From NCBI GenBank assembly GCA_050732935.1, contig JBOHRW010000095.1, positions 1-17,072 on the forward strand: 17,072 nt of DNA, given 5' to 3'. The translations under genes were made by a program, and so were the position numbers. The notes beneath the pieces were generated by a model. It was not told the DNA's origin. It did no database searches and saw only the letters and a list, made by a program, of their open reading frames with translations. Below, in pieces: positions 6,568-14,085 of the stretch (its first letter is position 1; every line of letters begins with the position of its first letter). Source of the DNA: DASRVA01 sp050732935 (lineage in GTDB: Bacteria > Gemmatimonadota > Gemmatimonadetes > JACCXV01 > JAHWKZ01).

Positions 6568-8325
6568 CTATTCCCGCTGCAGACCGCGCAGCCGGATCGC
6601 GGCCTGCCGGGCCTCCTGGACGCGCGGCTGGAGCTCGGGGTCGGCATCTCGCCAGTATTGGGCGAACGACTCGTACGCCCCGCGGGCCTTCTCATATTCT
6701 CCCGCCGCCTCGTACGCCATCCCCAGGTAGTAGCCGGAATAGGCGTCCATTTCGATGGGATCGGACCAGAGCGCGCGGAAGTAGGGCACGGCCTCGGCGG
6801 GGCGATCGAGCTCCATGTAGATCTCGCCGACCGAGATGACGAGGGCGTCGCGAGCTCCGCGCCGCTCGAGGGCGGCCTTCAGCAGGCGCAGCGCCTCGTG
6901 CCGGTCACCGTCCTTCCAGCGGGCGATTCCCTGGAGGCCGTTGACGACGGCGGTCTGAATCTCCGCCTCTGCGGAGTTCCCCTCCGCGTACGCGCTGGCC
7001 GCGGCCCGTCGATGGATCTCCAGCGCCTGGGCATACTCCTCGGTTCGGCCCCGATCGGCGGCATGGAGACCGCCGCACTCGGTGCGAAGGCTGGCCGTCG
7101 AATCCGCTGCCCGAATCGACAGATGGGATTCCAGCACCTCTTCGGGGACGGGGATGTCCAACGCGGTCATGACCACGAGGTAGCACGCGGTCGCGGGCGT
7201 GGCACCGAAATGGCGCAGATGACGCAGCCCGTCCGCGAGCTTTCCACGCTGGGAAACGCTCCGTCCGAAGAGACTGTTCGCAGTCGGAACGCCCTTCTCG
7301 CCCATGGCCTCCAACGCGATCTCCTCGAGCTCCCAGAAGCGCGGATGAGTGAGGAACCCGCTCATCACGAAAAGCGACTCGAGATCGAGAGATCGCATCG
7401 AATCGCGGAGCACGGCCCGGCGCGCGGAATCCCCGAAGGCGAGACCCAACGCCATCCGGCCCGCCACCGCGGCCGGCGAATCCGGGTTGAGGGCCGCCAG
7501 CTCCTCCACCTGCTCGACCGCCTGCGCGCTGTCGGGCGGGTTCTTGAAGGCGAACTCCGCCAGATGGAACCGGTACGGGGCGAACGTCGGGTCGAGCTCG
7601 ACCGCCTTGAGGAACGCGCGCTCGGTGTCATCCTGGCTCGCAAGAAGGGCGGGGATGTGATAATAGAATTCTCCGAGCAGGTACCAGGCCTCCGCGTCGT
7701 CGGGGTATCTCTGGGTCGCCTCGCGGGCCAGCTCCACCCCTTCGCTGAACAGCCGGACCAGCGCGAACTCGACCTCCATGAGAAAGCGCTCGCGTTCCGG
7801 CAGCCGGTCGGCGTTTCGCATGGCCCGTTCGTGGGCCTCCACCACGCGGTCGGTCGCGCCCCCCGACCAGTCACCCTTCAGCTCGTGGCTGCCCCGGTCC
7901 TCGAACCGGAAGCCGGCACCCGCCTCCATCTCACGGACGGCGTTCGAGACGAGGATCTCTCCCGGCTCGGCCTTCGCGGCGATCCGCGATCCGACGTGGA
8001 CGGCGAGGCCGGTCAGGTCCCGGCCGCGATGCTCGACCTCGCCGGTGTGGATGCCGCTTCGCACTTCCAGGGCCAGCTCACGGAGAGTTTCACGGATCGT
8101 CCAGGCGCACCGGATCGCGCTGGCGGGCCGCGGAAACGCGGCCAGAAAGCCATCGCCTAGCGCCTTGATCTCGCGGCCGCCGAACCGGCGGATCTCCCGC
8201 CGCACGCGTGCGTGATGCTCATCGAGGAGCTGATTCCAGCCGTGATCCCCCAGCTCGGCGGCTCTGCTGGTCGAACCGACGATGTCGGTGAAGAGAATTG
8301 TCTGGAGGGAGAGTCGGGGCATCAT
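6568..8325 (-). CDS. Soluble class III nucleotide cyclase fused to TPR repeats
   Basis: 585 residues from ATG 8325. Residues about 5-165 form a class III cyclase domain: D14 in FTDIVGST, K54 and D58 in KALGDGFLAAF, then GIHTGEVE, D103, and R114 in AVHVGSRI. Histidine H110 occupies the position of the usual transition-state asparagine, as I recall for many proteins with this KALGDGF/AVHxAAR signature, so activity cannot be assumed. The rest is helical with TPR-like pairs, for example DAEAWYLLGEFYYHI and SGYYLGMAYEAAGEYEKARG. No membrane segment or signal peptide is visible. The frame extends to a TTG at 8358, but that codon lies between the -35 and -10 of the promoter-like element, so ATG 8325 or 8322 is preferred. 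It has no clear ribosome-binding site. It may act as a cytoplasmic protein-interaction sensor, or as a cyclase-derived scaffold. Confidence 0.87.
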   Translation of the reverse strand: MMPRLSLQTILFTDIVGSTSRAAELGDHGWNQLLDEHHARVRREIRRFGGREIKALGDGFLAAFPRPASAIRCAWTIRETLRELALEVRSGIHTGEVEHRGRDLTGLAVHVGSRIAAKAEPGEILVSNAVREMEAGAGFRFEDRGSHELKGDWSGGATDRVVEAHERAMRNADRLPERERFLMEVEFALVRLFSEGVELAREATQRYPDDAEAWYLLGEFYYHIPALLASQDDTERAFLKAVELDPTFAPYRFHLAEFAFKNPPDSAQAVEQVEELAALNPDSPAAVAGRMALGLAFGDSARRAVLRDSMRSLDLESLFVMSGFLTHPRFWELEEIALEAMGEKGVPTANSLFGRSVSQRGKLADGLRHLRHFGATPATACYLVVMTALDIPVPEEVLESHLSIRAADSTASLRTECGGLHAADRGRTEEYAQALEIHRRAAASAYAEGNSAEAEIQTAVVNGLQGIARWKDGDRHEALRLLKAALERRGARDALVISVGEIYMELDRPAEAVPYFRALWSDPIEMDAYSGYYLGMAYEAAGEYEKARGAYESFAQYWRDADPELQPRVQEARQAAIRLRGLQRE

Positions 8326-8342
8326 TTGATCTGACGATGCAT

Positions 8343-8371
8343 ATTGTGTTCCCGACAACCATGCCGGTCAA
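8343..8371 (-). promoter_or_regulatory. Sigma-70-like promoter for the soluble cyclase gene
   Basis: On the minus strand TTGACC (8371-8366) is followed after exactly 17 bases by CACAAT (8348-8343), matching consensus at five and four of six positions. The predicted start near 8335 leaves only about ten untranslated bases before ATG 8325, so the mRNA would be nearly leaderless. The position also argues against the TTG start at 8358. Confidence 0.5.
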
Positions 8372-8419
8372 GCAAGACAGGTCGGTCCGATTCGCTTGTA
8401 TGGGCCCCTGCGCTCGCGT

Positions 8420-9166
8420 ATGTTCGGCTCCGTGCCAGCCCTGGAGCGCCTGATCCTCTTCGATATCGACGGGACGCTGCTCCATGCGGGTGGCGCGCCG
8501 CGCCGGGCGTTCCGCCGCGCCCTCGCGGAGTGCTTCGGCACCGAAGGCGCGGCGGCGAGCGAAGATTTCTCCGGGAAGACCGATCCGCAGATCGTCTACG
8601 AGCTGATGACGGCGGCCGGGTTCGAGGACGATCACATCGCCGAGCGGATCGCGGCCGTCTTCGAGCATTATCTGGGCGGCCTGGCGGCAGAGCTGGAGCA
8701 GGAGACAGGGCATCGGCTCTTTCCCGGGGTCGCGGAGCTCCTGCCCCGGCTGGCGGACGACCAGCGGGTCGTGCTGGGACTGGTCACCGGCAACGTGGTG
8801 CAGGGCGCGCGGCTCAAGCTCGCCCATTTCGACCTCTGGGAGCTGTTCGAAGTCGGCGCCTTCGGCTCCGACGACCGGGTCCGTGACCGGCTGCCGCCGA
8901 TCGCCGTGGAGCGGGCACGGCGGAGGACGGGACGTGCGTTCGAGGGCGAGGAGGTAGTGATCGTGGGCGACACTCCCGCGGATGTTCGCTGCTCGCGGTC
9001 CTCGGGCGCGCTGGCCGTCGGCGTGGCGACCGGAATCCCGAGCCGGAAGGTCCTGGCCGCGGCCGAGCCCGACATTCTTCTCGACTCCCTCGCCGCCTGG
9101 CCGGACCTGCTCGTCAGGCTCGGCCTGGAAGAGCGTTCGTTCGTTACCTCAGCCCGGAGAGCGTGA
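8420..9166 (+). CDS. HAD-family phosphatase (phosphoglycolate phosphatase-like)
   Basis: 248 residues of the haloacid dehalogenase superfamily, probably a small-molecule phosphatase in the cytoplasm. Motif I is FDIDGTLL, with nucleophile D15 and acid/base D17. Motif II is LVTGN (T123), and motif IV is VGDTPADV (D184, D188). A helical cap lies between motifs I and II (about 25-100). The usual motif III lysine is not obvious; R157 in DRLPPIAVERA may fill that place, as I recall for a subset of Gph-like proteins. The substrate cannot be read from the sequence. The frame opens at TTG 8396. ATG 8420 is chosen as the first conventional start before motif I, with GTG 8432 as an alternative; neither has a clear ribosome-binding site. 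The TGA overlaps the next gene's ATG (TGATG, 9164-9168). Confidence 0.87.
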   Translation: MFGSVPALERLILFDIDGTLLHAGGAPRRAFRRALAECFGTEGAAASEDFSGKTDPQIVYELMTAAGFEDDHIAERIAAVFEHYLGGLAAELEQETGHRLFPGVAELLPRLADDQRVVLGLVTGNVVQGARLKLAHFDLWELFEVGAFGSDDRVRDRLPPIAVERARRRTGRAFEGEEVVIVGDTPADVRCSRSSGALAVGVATGIPSRKVLAAAEPDILLDSLAAWPDLLVRLGLEERSFVTSARRA

Positions 9167-9969
9167 TGGAAGGCATCAGCCTGCTCGTCGTCGCCGCCGT
9201 CTTCATCCTGTTCATCCTCACCAACGCCATCCGGATCCTCAAGGAGTACGAGCGTGGCGTCATCTTCCGGCTCGGGCGCCTCCGTGCAGGCGGCGCCAAG
9301 GGACCGGGGCTGATCCTGCTGATCCCGATCATCGACAAGATGCAGAAGGTGGATCTCAGGGTGATCACCCACGACGTTCCGCCCCAGGACGTGATCACCC
9401 GCGACAACGTCTCGGTCAAGGTGAACGCGGTCGTTTACTTCCGCATTTTCGACCCCGACAAGTCGGTCATCGAGGTGGAAGATTTCTTCGGGGCCACCAG
9501 CCAGCTCGCCCAGACGACCCTGCGCTCGGTGATCGGTGAGGTCGAGCTGGACGAGCTCCTCGCCGAGCGCGAGCAGATCAACGACCGCATCCAGGTGATC
9601 CTGGACGAGGCGACCGATCCCTGGGGGATCAAGGTCTCGCGGGTCGAGGTCAAGCACGTCGACCTGCCACATGAGATGCAGCGCGCGATGGCCCGCCAGG
9701 CCGAGGCCGAGCGCGAGCGGCGCGCCAAGGTCATCACGGCGGAGGGAGAGTTCCAGGCCGCCGAGCGGATCGCCCAGGCGGCGGCCATCATCGGTCGCCA
9801 CCCACAGGCGCTTCAGCTGCGCTACCTGCAGACCCTGGTCGAGGTGGCGGCGGAGAACAATTCGACGACGATCTTCCCGGTCCCCATCGACTTCCTGGAC
9901 GCCTTCCGCCAGGGGCAGATGGCCCTGGCGCGGCGTGAAGGCGAAGGGAATCCCGCCGAAGGGAAGTGA
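9166..9969 (+). CDS. Slipin (stomatin-like SPFH-domain membrane protein)
   Basis: 267 residues. Slipins are membrane-attached scaffold proteins that oligomerise in membrane microdomains and are often tied to membrane proteases or envelope quality control. An N-terminal hydrophobic segment (about 3-22) is followed by the SPFH domain (YERGVIFRLGRL; PGLILLIPIIDKMQKVDLR; VNAVVYFRI; WGIKVSRVEVKHVDLP). A charged helical region follows (MARQAEAERERRAKVITAEGE) with the conserved end of about 45 residues (RYLQTL; ENNSTTIFPVPID). ATG 9166 is preferred over GTG 9163 because GGAGA (9156-9160) lies five bases before it. The start overlaps the HAD gene's stop by one base. Many bacterial slipins are encoded beside an NfeD protein; none is here, and the next gene is an aminopeptidase. 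Confidence 0.93.
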   Translation: MEGISLLVVAAVFILFILTNAIRILKEYERGVIFRLGRLRAGGAKGPGLILLIPIIDKMQKVDLRVITHDVPPQDVITRDNVSVKVNAVVYFRIFDPDKSVIEVEDFFGATSQLAQTTLRSVIGEVELDELLAEREQINDRIQVILDEATDPWGIKVSRVEVKHVDLPHEMQRAMARQAEAERERRAKVITAEGEFQAAERIAQAAAIIGRHPQALQLRYLQTLVEVAAENNSTTIFPVPIDFLDAFRQGQMALARREGEGNPAEGK

Positions 9970-10003
9970 TGTCGCCGAAAACGAGGGGGGGCCAGGAGGG
10001 TCG

Positions 10004-11536
10004 ATGGAGCTGAAGGCCGTCAAGGGGGACGTCACCACGATCGAGACCCCGGCGCTGGTGGTGAACGTGTACCAGGGAGTGAAGAAGCCGGGCGGGGCCA
10101 CCGGCGCGATCGACCGGGCGCTGGACGGCCAGCTCGCCGAGCTGATCGCCGACGGGGAGATCACCGGAAAGCCCGGCGAAGTCACGATCGTCCACTCGGG
10201 GGGTCGGATCCCGGCGCGCCGCGTGGTGGTGGTCGGACTGGGGAAGAAGGAGAAATGCGATCTCGAGGCCGTGCGTCGGGGCGTCGGGTCGGTGACGCGC
10301 CGGCTCCTCGAGCACGGGATCACCCGCTTCCACACGGTACTGCACGGCGGCGGCGGGCTGTCGGACGAAGCCGGGACGCGCGAAATCGGCCAGGCGGTCG
10401 CCGAGGCGGCCCTCATGGCCGCCTTCCGCGACGAGCGGTATAAGACCGTCGAGGAGGAGGAGGAGCCGGGGCGGACCGAGCCCCGCGGGAAGAAGGAGCT
10501 CGCCGGGATCACGGTCGTGGAAGGCGACGGTCGCAAGCTGTCTGCGATCCGGCGCGGGCTCGACCGTGGCGAGAGGATCAGCCGGGCGGTGAACTACACC
10601 CGGGAGCTCGGCAATACGCCCCCCAACGAGATGACCCCCGCGCGCCTCGCGGAGCGCGCGCTGGAGCTGGCCGAGGAGCACGGCATGGAGTGCGAGATCC
10701 TCGACCGGGCCGAGCTCCAGGAGATGAAGATGGGCGGGATCCTCGGGGTCGGCTCCGGATCGGCCAACGAGCCCCGGCTGATCGTGCTGCGCTTTCGCGG
10801 CGGGCCCAAAGCCGCGCCACCGACGGCGGTCGTGGGCAAGGCCGTCACCTTCGACACGGGCGGGATCTCGATCAAGCCGGCTGCGCGAATGGAGGACATG
10901 AAGTTCGACAAGATGGGCGGCTGCGCGGTGCTGGGGATCCTCAAGGCGGCGGCCCTGCTCGAGCTCAAGAAGAACCTGATCGGCATCGTTCCCGCGGCCG
11001 AGAACATGCCGAGCGGGACGGCCTACCGGCCGGGCGACATCCTGCGCTCCTACTCGGGCAAGACGATCGAGATCATTAACACCGACGCCGAGGGGCGGCT
11101 GATCCTGGCGGACGCGCTCGCCTGGGCCGCCGAGCAGGAGCCGCGCGAGATCATCGACCTGGCCACGCTGACCGGGGCGTGCGTGGTCGCCCTGGCGGAC
11201 ATCGCCTCGGGGGCCTTCGGCGACGAGGATCTTGTCGAGCGGATGGTGGAAGCCGGAAAACGGACCGGGGATCGCGCGTGGCCCCTTCCGGTGTACCAGG
11301 AGTTCGGCGACAAGATGAAATCGGAGGTCGCCGACATCAAGAACTCGACGGCCGACGCGTGGGGCGGTGCCTCCAACGCGGCGGCCTTCCTCAAGTTCTT
11401 CGTGAGCGACGGGATCCCCTGGGTGCATCTCGACATCGCGGGCACGGCATGGGTGAACAAGCAGAAGGCCTATCATCCGGTGGGCGCGACGGGAGCGGGG
11501 GTCAGGCTGGTGATCGAGTACCTTTCACGTCGCTAG
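10004..11536 (+). CDS. pepA: Leucyl aminopeptidase, M17 family
   Basis: 510 residues, a full-length M17 cytosolic aminopeptidase that removes N-terminal residues from peptides using two divalent metal ions. The active-site residues align with those of E. coli PepA: K279 and D284 in GKAVTFDTGG, D302 in MKFDKMGG, and D361, E363 and R365 in the signature NTDAEGRL (359-366). The N-terminal part (about 1-175) is the less conserved macro-like domain. NTPPNEMTPARLA begins the catalytic half. The frame is open from 9671 inside the slipin gene, but ATG 10004 is the start because AGGAGGG at 9994-10000 lies directly before it and the protein matches the family from there. It follows the slipin gene by 34 bases and probably shares its transcript. 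Some M17 proteins also bind DNA; nothing here shows that. Confidence 0.96.
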   Translation: MELKAVKGDVTTIETPALVVNVYQGVKKPGGATGAIDRALDGQLAELIADGEITGKPGEVTIVHSGGRIPARRVVVVGLGKKEKCDLEAVRRGVGSVTRRLLEHGITRFHTVLHGGGGLSDEAGTREIGQAVAEAALMAAFRDERYKTVEEEEEPGRTEPRGKKELAGITVVEGDGRKLSAIRRGLDRGERISRAVNYTRELGNTPPNEMTPARLAERALELAEEHGMECEILDRAELQEMKMGGILGVGSGSANEPRLIVLRFRGGPKAAPPTAVVGKAVTFDTGGISIKPAARMEDMKFDKMGGCAVLGILKAAALLELKKNLIGIVPAAENMPSGTAYRPGDILRSYSGKTIEIINTDAEGRLILADALAWAAEQEPREIIDLATLTGACVVALADIASGAFGDEDLVERMVEAGKRTGDRAWPLPVYQEFGDKMKSEVADIKNSTADAWGGASNAAAFLKFFVSDGIPWVHLDIAGTAWVNKQKAYHPVGATGAGVRLVIEYLSRR

Positions 11537-11565
11537 AGGAATCTTGGAGAGTTTCGGAGCTTCTC

Positions 11566-11874
11566 ATGACGAATCGCGAGGCATTGGAGGACGAGAACCG
11601 GAGGCTCCGACGACTGCGACTCCTGGTCGATCTCGTGCTCGCGCGCCTGTACCAGGATCCGGAGCTCTCGCTCCTGGAAGCGCTCGAGCTCGTCGAGCGG
11701 TGCCGTGACACCGCGCTTGACCTCTTTCCGGACAAGGAGGACGCCTTCGAGCTCATCTATCGTCCTCGATTCGACCGCGTCCTGGTCGCTCGCTGGCCGC
11801 ACGAGATGCCGGATGAGCTGGGAAGGGAGTTCCGGGTCGGCGATCCCGGGAGGCATTCGCACGAGGCCGAATGA
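11566..11874 (+). CDS. Small charged helical protein of unknown function
   Basis: 102 residues that I do not recognise. ATG 11566 is preceded by GGAG (11556-11559) six bases upstream. The TGA overlaps the rhomboid gene's ATG in an ATGA junction (11871-11874), so translation of the two is probably coupled. Residues about 5-35 are a charged, leucine-rich helix (ENRRLRRLRLLVDLVLARLY) that could form a coiled coil, followed by a second acidic helix (SLLEALELVERCRD). A more ordered-looking block, FELIYRPRFDRVLVARWP (61-78), precedes a hydrophilic tail. There are no membrane segments or signal peptide. The good ribosome-binding site, tight junctions and protein-like composition support a real gene. 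Its position before a rhomboid protease might suggest a partner or regulator, but this is only a guess. Confidence 0.75.
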   Translation: MTNREALEDENRRLRRLRLLVDLVLARLYQDPELSLLEALELVERCRDTALDLFPDKEDAFELIYRPRFDRVLVARWPHEMPDELGREFRVGDPGRHSHEAE

Positions 11875-12686
11875 GGCGGGCGACGTACGATCCCACCGGC
11901 GGCTCGCTTCCCAGCGCCGTCAAGTGGCTTCTCATCGCCAACGGCGCGGTCTTCCTGCTGCAGGTCCTGCTCGCCGGACCGCTGGCCAACCTGACCGGTC
12001 TGCGTTTCGTGGACGTGTTCGGCCTGCGCCCGTCGTGGGTCATCGAGCGCGGCTGGGTCTGGCAGGTCCTCACCTACATGTTCCTCCATGGCGGGTTCTT
12101 CCACCTGCTCTTCAACATGTTCGTCCTGTGGATGTTCGGGACCGAGATCGAGCGGCTGTGGGGACACCGGGAGTTCACGCGCTACTACGTGATCTGCGGG
12201 CTGGGCGCGGCGTTCCTGTCGTTCCTCTTCACCTACGATTCGGTCATCATCGGCGCATCGGGCGCGGTACTGGGCGTCCTGCTGGCCTTCGGCATGCTGT
12301 TCCCGAATCAGCACATCTATCTGTGGTTCCTGCTACCGATCCGCGCCAAGTACCTGGTGGCCGGGCTGGCCGCGCTCGAAATCCTCTATCTGATCTCGCA
12401 GCCCGGCGAGGGGATCGCCCGCGCCGCGCACGTGGGCGGCATGCTGACCGGCTTCCTCTACCTCCGCTGGCGACGCGGGAGCTCGCCGCTCGAGCGGTTC
12501 CTCCGCCGCTGGCGCCGACGCCACCTGCAGATCGTCGAGGGCGAAGGGCGAGAGCGGGAGGATCCCCATCTGGAGGCCGAGATCGACCGCATCCTCGACA
12601 AGATCTCCCAGCACGGGATCGAGAGCCTGACGCCGGAGGAGGAGCGGATCCTTGACGAGGCCAGCCGTCGGCATCGACGGGAATAG
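11871..12686 (+). CDS. Rhomboid family intramembrane serine protease
   Basis: 271 residues. Rhomboids cut transmembrane substrates within the membrane using a Ser-His dyad: here S130 in IGASGAVLG and H187 in AAHVGGML. About six hydrophobic segments are visible, the first at roughly 17-36, and the conserved loop HGGFFHLLFNMFVLWMFG follows YMFL. After residue 200 comes a basic then acidic cytoplasmic tail ending in a helical motif (IDRILDKISQHG, LTPEEERILDEASRR). I have seen this type of tail on rhomboids of Bacteroidota and related groups, where it may bind partners. ATG 11871 overlaps the upstream stop, and the SAM hydrolase gene begins seven bases after this stop. The substrate is unknown. 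Confidence 0.93.
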   Translation: MRRATYDPTGGSLPSAVKWLLIANGAVFLLQVLLAGPLANLTGLRFVDVFGLRPSWVIERGWVWQVLTYMFLHGGFFHLLFNMFVLWMFGTEIERLWGHREFTRYYVICGLGAAFLSFLFTYDSVIIGASGAVLGVLLAFGMLFPNQHIYLWFLLPIRAKYLVAGLAALEILYLISQPGEGIARAAHVGGMLTGFLYLRWRRGSSPLERFLRRWRRRHLQIVEGEGREREDPHLEAEIDRILDKISQHGIESLTPEEERILDEASRRHRRE

Positions 12687-12693
12687 CGAGGGG

Positions 12694-13500
12694 ATGAGCG
12701 TCATCACGCTGACTACGGATTTCGGTACCGCCGACGGGTACGTGGGGGCGATGAAGGGTGTGATCGCGGACATCGCGCCGGAGGCGCAAATCCTGGATCT
12801 CACCCACGAGATCCCGCCGCAGGACGTGCGCTCGGCGGCGTTCGCACTGTACCGAGCGGTGCCCTACTATCCAGCAGGCGCCGTGCACTGCGTCGTGGTC
12901 GATCCGGGCGTGGGCACGGCGCGGCGCCCGCTGGCCGTGCGCGCGGAGAACGAACAGTACCTGGTCGGGCCCGACAGCGGGGTGTTCACCCTCTTCTGCC
13001 CCCCGTTCACGGACGCCGAGCCGCTGGCCGTGGAGACCTCCGAGGCCCGCTGGTGGAGGGACGGCACCGAGCCGAGCGCAACCTTCCACGGCCGGGATGT
13101 CTTCGCCCCGGTGGCCGCGCACCTGACCAGGATGATCGCCTCCGGCGCGCCTGACCTGGCCGCGTTCGGGCCGCGGGTAAGCAGGCTCGCCAGATTCGAG
13201 ATGCCGTCGCCGGTCGAGGAGCGGGACGCCTACCGCGGCGAGGTCGTGCACGTGGACCACTTCGGCAACGCGATCACCAACCTGCCCGAGCGCTGGGTCG
13301 ATCACGCCCACGGCCCGGTCGTCGTCGAGGCGGGCGGCAAGTCGATGCCGGTCGTCCGAACGTACGGCGATGTCCAGGTCGGCGACCTGTGCGGGCTGGT
13401 GGGCTCGTCGGGATGGCTGGAGGTGGCGTGCCGCGCGGGATCGGCGGCCGATCGGCTGGGACTGGGGCCGGGCATCCCCGTGGTCCTCAGGAGGGCGTGA
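12694..13500 (+). CDS. SAM hydrolase / SAM hydroxide adenosyltransferase (DUF62 family)
   Basis: 268 residues of the family that includes fluorinase and chlorinase. Ordinary bacterial members split S-adenosylmethionine with water to adenosine and methionine. Family signatures are present in order: LTTDFGTADGYVGAMKG with D9, THEIPPQDVR, VVVDPGVGT, GPDSGVF, FHGRDVF with H132, and VDHFGNAITNL in the C-terminal domain. Nothing suggests a halogenase role, and the genomic context is housekeeping. The frame is open back to TTG 12652 within the rhomboid gene, but ATG 12694 begins exactly at the usual family N terminus (MSVITLTTDFG). Its purine-rich GAGGGG is very close to the start. The gene lies seven bases after the rhomboid stop and six before the Nudix gene. 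Confidence 0.92.
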   Translation: MSVITLTTDFGTADGYVGAMKGVIADIAPEAQILDLTHEIPPQDVRSAAFALYRAVPYYPAGAVHCVVVDPGVGTARRPLAVRAENEQYLVGPDSGVFTLFCPPFTDAEPLAVETSEARWWRDGTEPSATFHGRDVFAPVAAHLTRMIASGAPDLAAFGPRVSRLARFEMPSPVEERDAYRGEVVHVDHFGNAITNLPERWVDHAHGPVVVEAGGKSMPVVRTYGDVQVGDLCGLVGSSGWLEVACRAGSAADRLGLGPGIPVVLRRA

Positions 13501-13506
13501 GGGCTG

Positions 13507-14085
13507 GTGAGCGACGTCGGGTTCGAACGCCTGGAGCGCGAGACCGTGTACCGGGGCCGCGTCGTGGATGTCCTCCGCGACCGGATCCGGATCGAGACCG
13601 ACGCGGGATCGCGCGAGACCGTCTACGAGGTCGTGCACCACCCGGGGGCGGTGGGCGTCCTGGCTCTCTTTCCGGATGGCTCTATCGCGCTGCTCAGGCA
13701 GTTCCGCTATCCGACCGAGGAGACCCTCTGGGAGATACCAGCGGGGACCCTGGCGCCCGGAGAGAGCTTCCGCGAGTGCGCGGAGCGTGAGCTCGAGGAG
13801 GAGACGGGTCACCGGGCCCGACGCTGGCTCCGCCTGGCGCGGTTTTTCACCACACCGGGGTTCTGCGACGAGGTGATGGAGATCTGGATGGCCGAGGAAC
13901 TCGAGGAGGGCGACACCGCGCACGATGAAGACGAGCACATCGAGGTCGTGCGGGTGCCGTTGACCCTGGCCCTCGATTGGGCGGCCAAGGGCGAGGTGCG
14001 CGACGCCAAGACGCTCGCCGGGCTGTGGAAAGTGCGCGTCCAACTCGAGGCCGAGGGACGGTGGCCCCCGAAGGAGGGTTCGTGA
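13507..14085 (+). CDS. Nudix hydrolase, probable ADP-ribose pyrophosphatase
   Basis: 192 residues. The complete Nudix box at residues 80-102 (GTLAPGESFRECAERELEEETG) matches GX5EX7REUXEEXGU, so Mg-dependent hydrolysis of a nucleoside diphosphate linked to another group is expected. The N-terminal strand region (ETVYRGRVVDVLRDRI, followed by a typical substrate strand YEVVHHPGAVGVLAL) and RQFRYPTEETLWEIPAGTL are typical of the ADP-ribose pyrophosphatase subgroup, which yields AMP and ribose 5-phosphate. The start is GTG 13507; GAGGG just upstream (13499-13503) is a close ribosome-binding site. The TGA overlaps the CutA GTG (GTGA, 14082-14085), so translation of the two is probably coupled. Confidence 0.92.
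   Translation: MSDVGFERLERETVYRGRVVDVLRDRIRIETDAGSRETVYEVVHHPGAVGVLALFPDGSIALLRQFRYPTEETLWEIPAGTLAPGESFRECAERELEEETGHRARRWLRLARFFTTPGFCDEVMEIWMAEELEEGDTAHDEDEHIEVVRVPLTLALDWAAKGEVRDAKTLAGLWKVRVQLEAEGRWPPKEGS

Noticed and set aside
8668..10536. 622-codon open frame on the minus strand
   Set aside because: It is antisense to the HAD, slipin and pepA genes, which have clear family motifs. Its translation is Arg/Ser/Pro-rich without recognisable domains. Long antisense frames are expected at this GC content.
9788..11476. 562-codon minus-strand open frame opposite pepA
   Set aside because: pepA has all active-site residues in the forward frame; the antisense product is His/Arg/Asp-rich with no domain.
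12652..12693. TTG start for the SAM hydrolase gene with GGAGGAG upstream
   Set aside because: The purine run is part of the rhomboid's Glu-rich coding sequence, and the family N terminus begins exactly at ATG 12694.
12247..14043. 598-codon minus-strand open frame
   Set aside because: It lies across three recognised plus-strand genes (rhomboid, SAM hydrolase, Nudix), has no ribosome-binding site I can support and has no recognisable motif.
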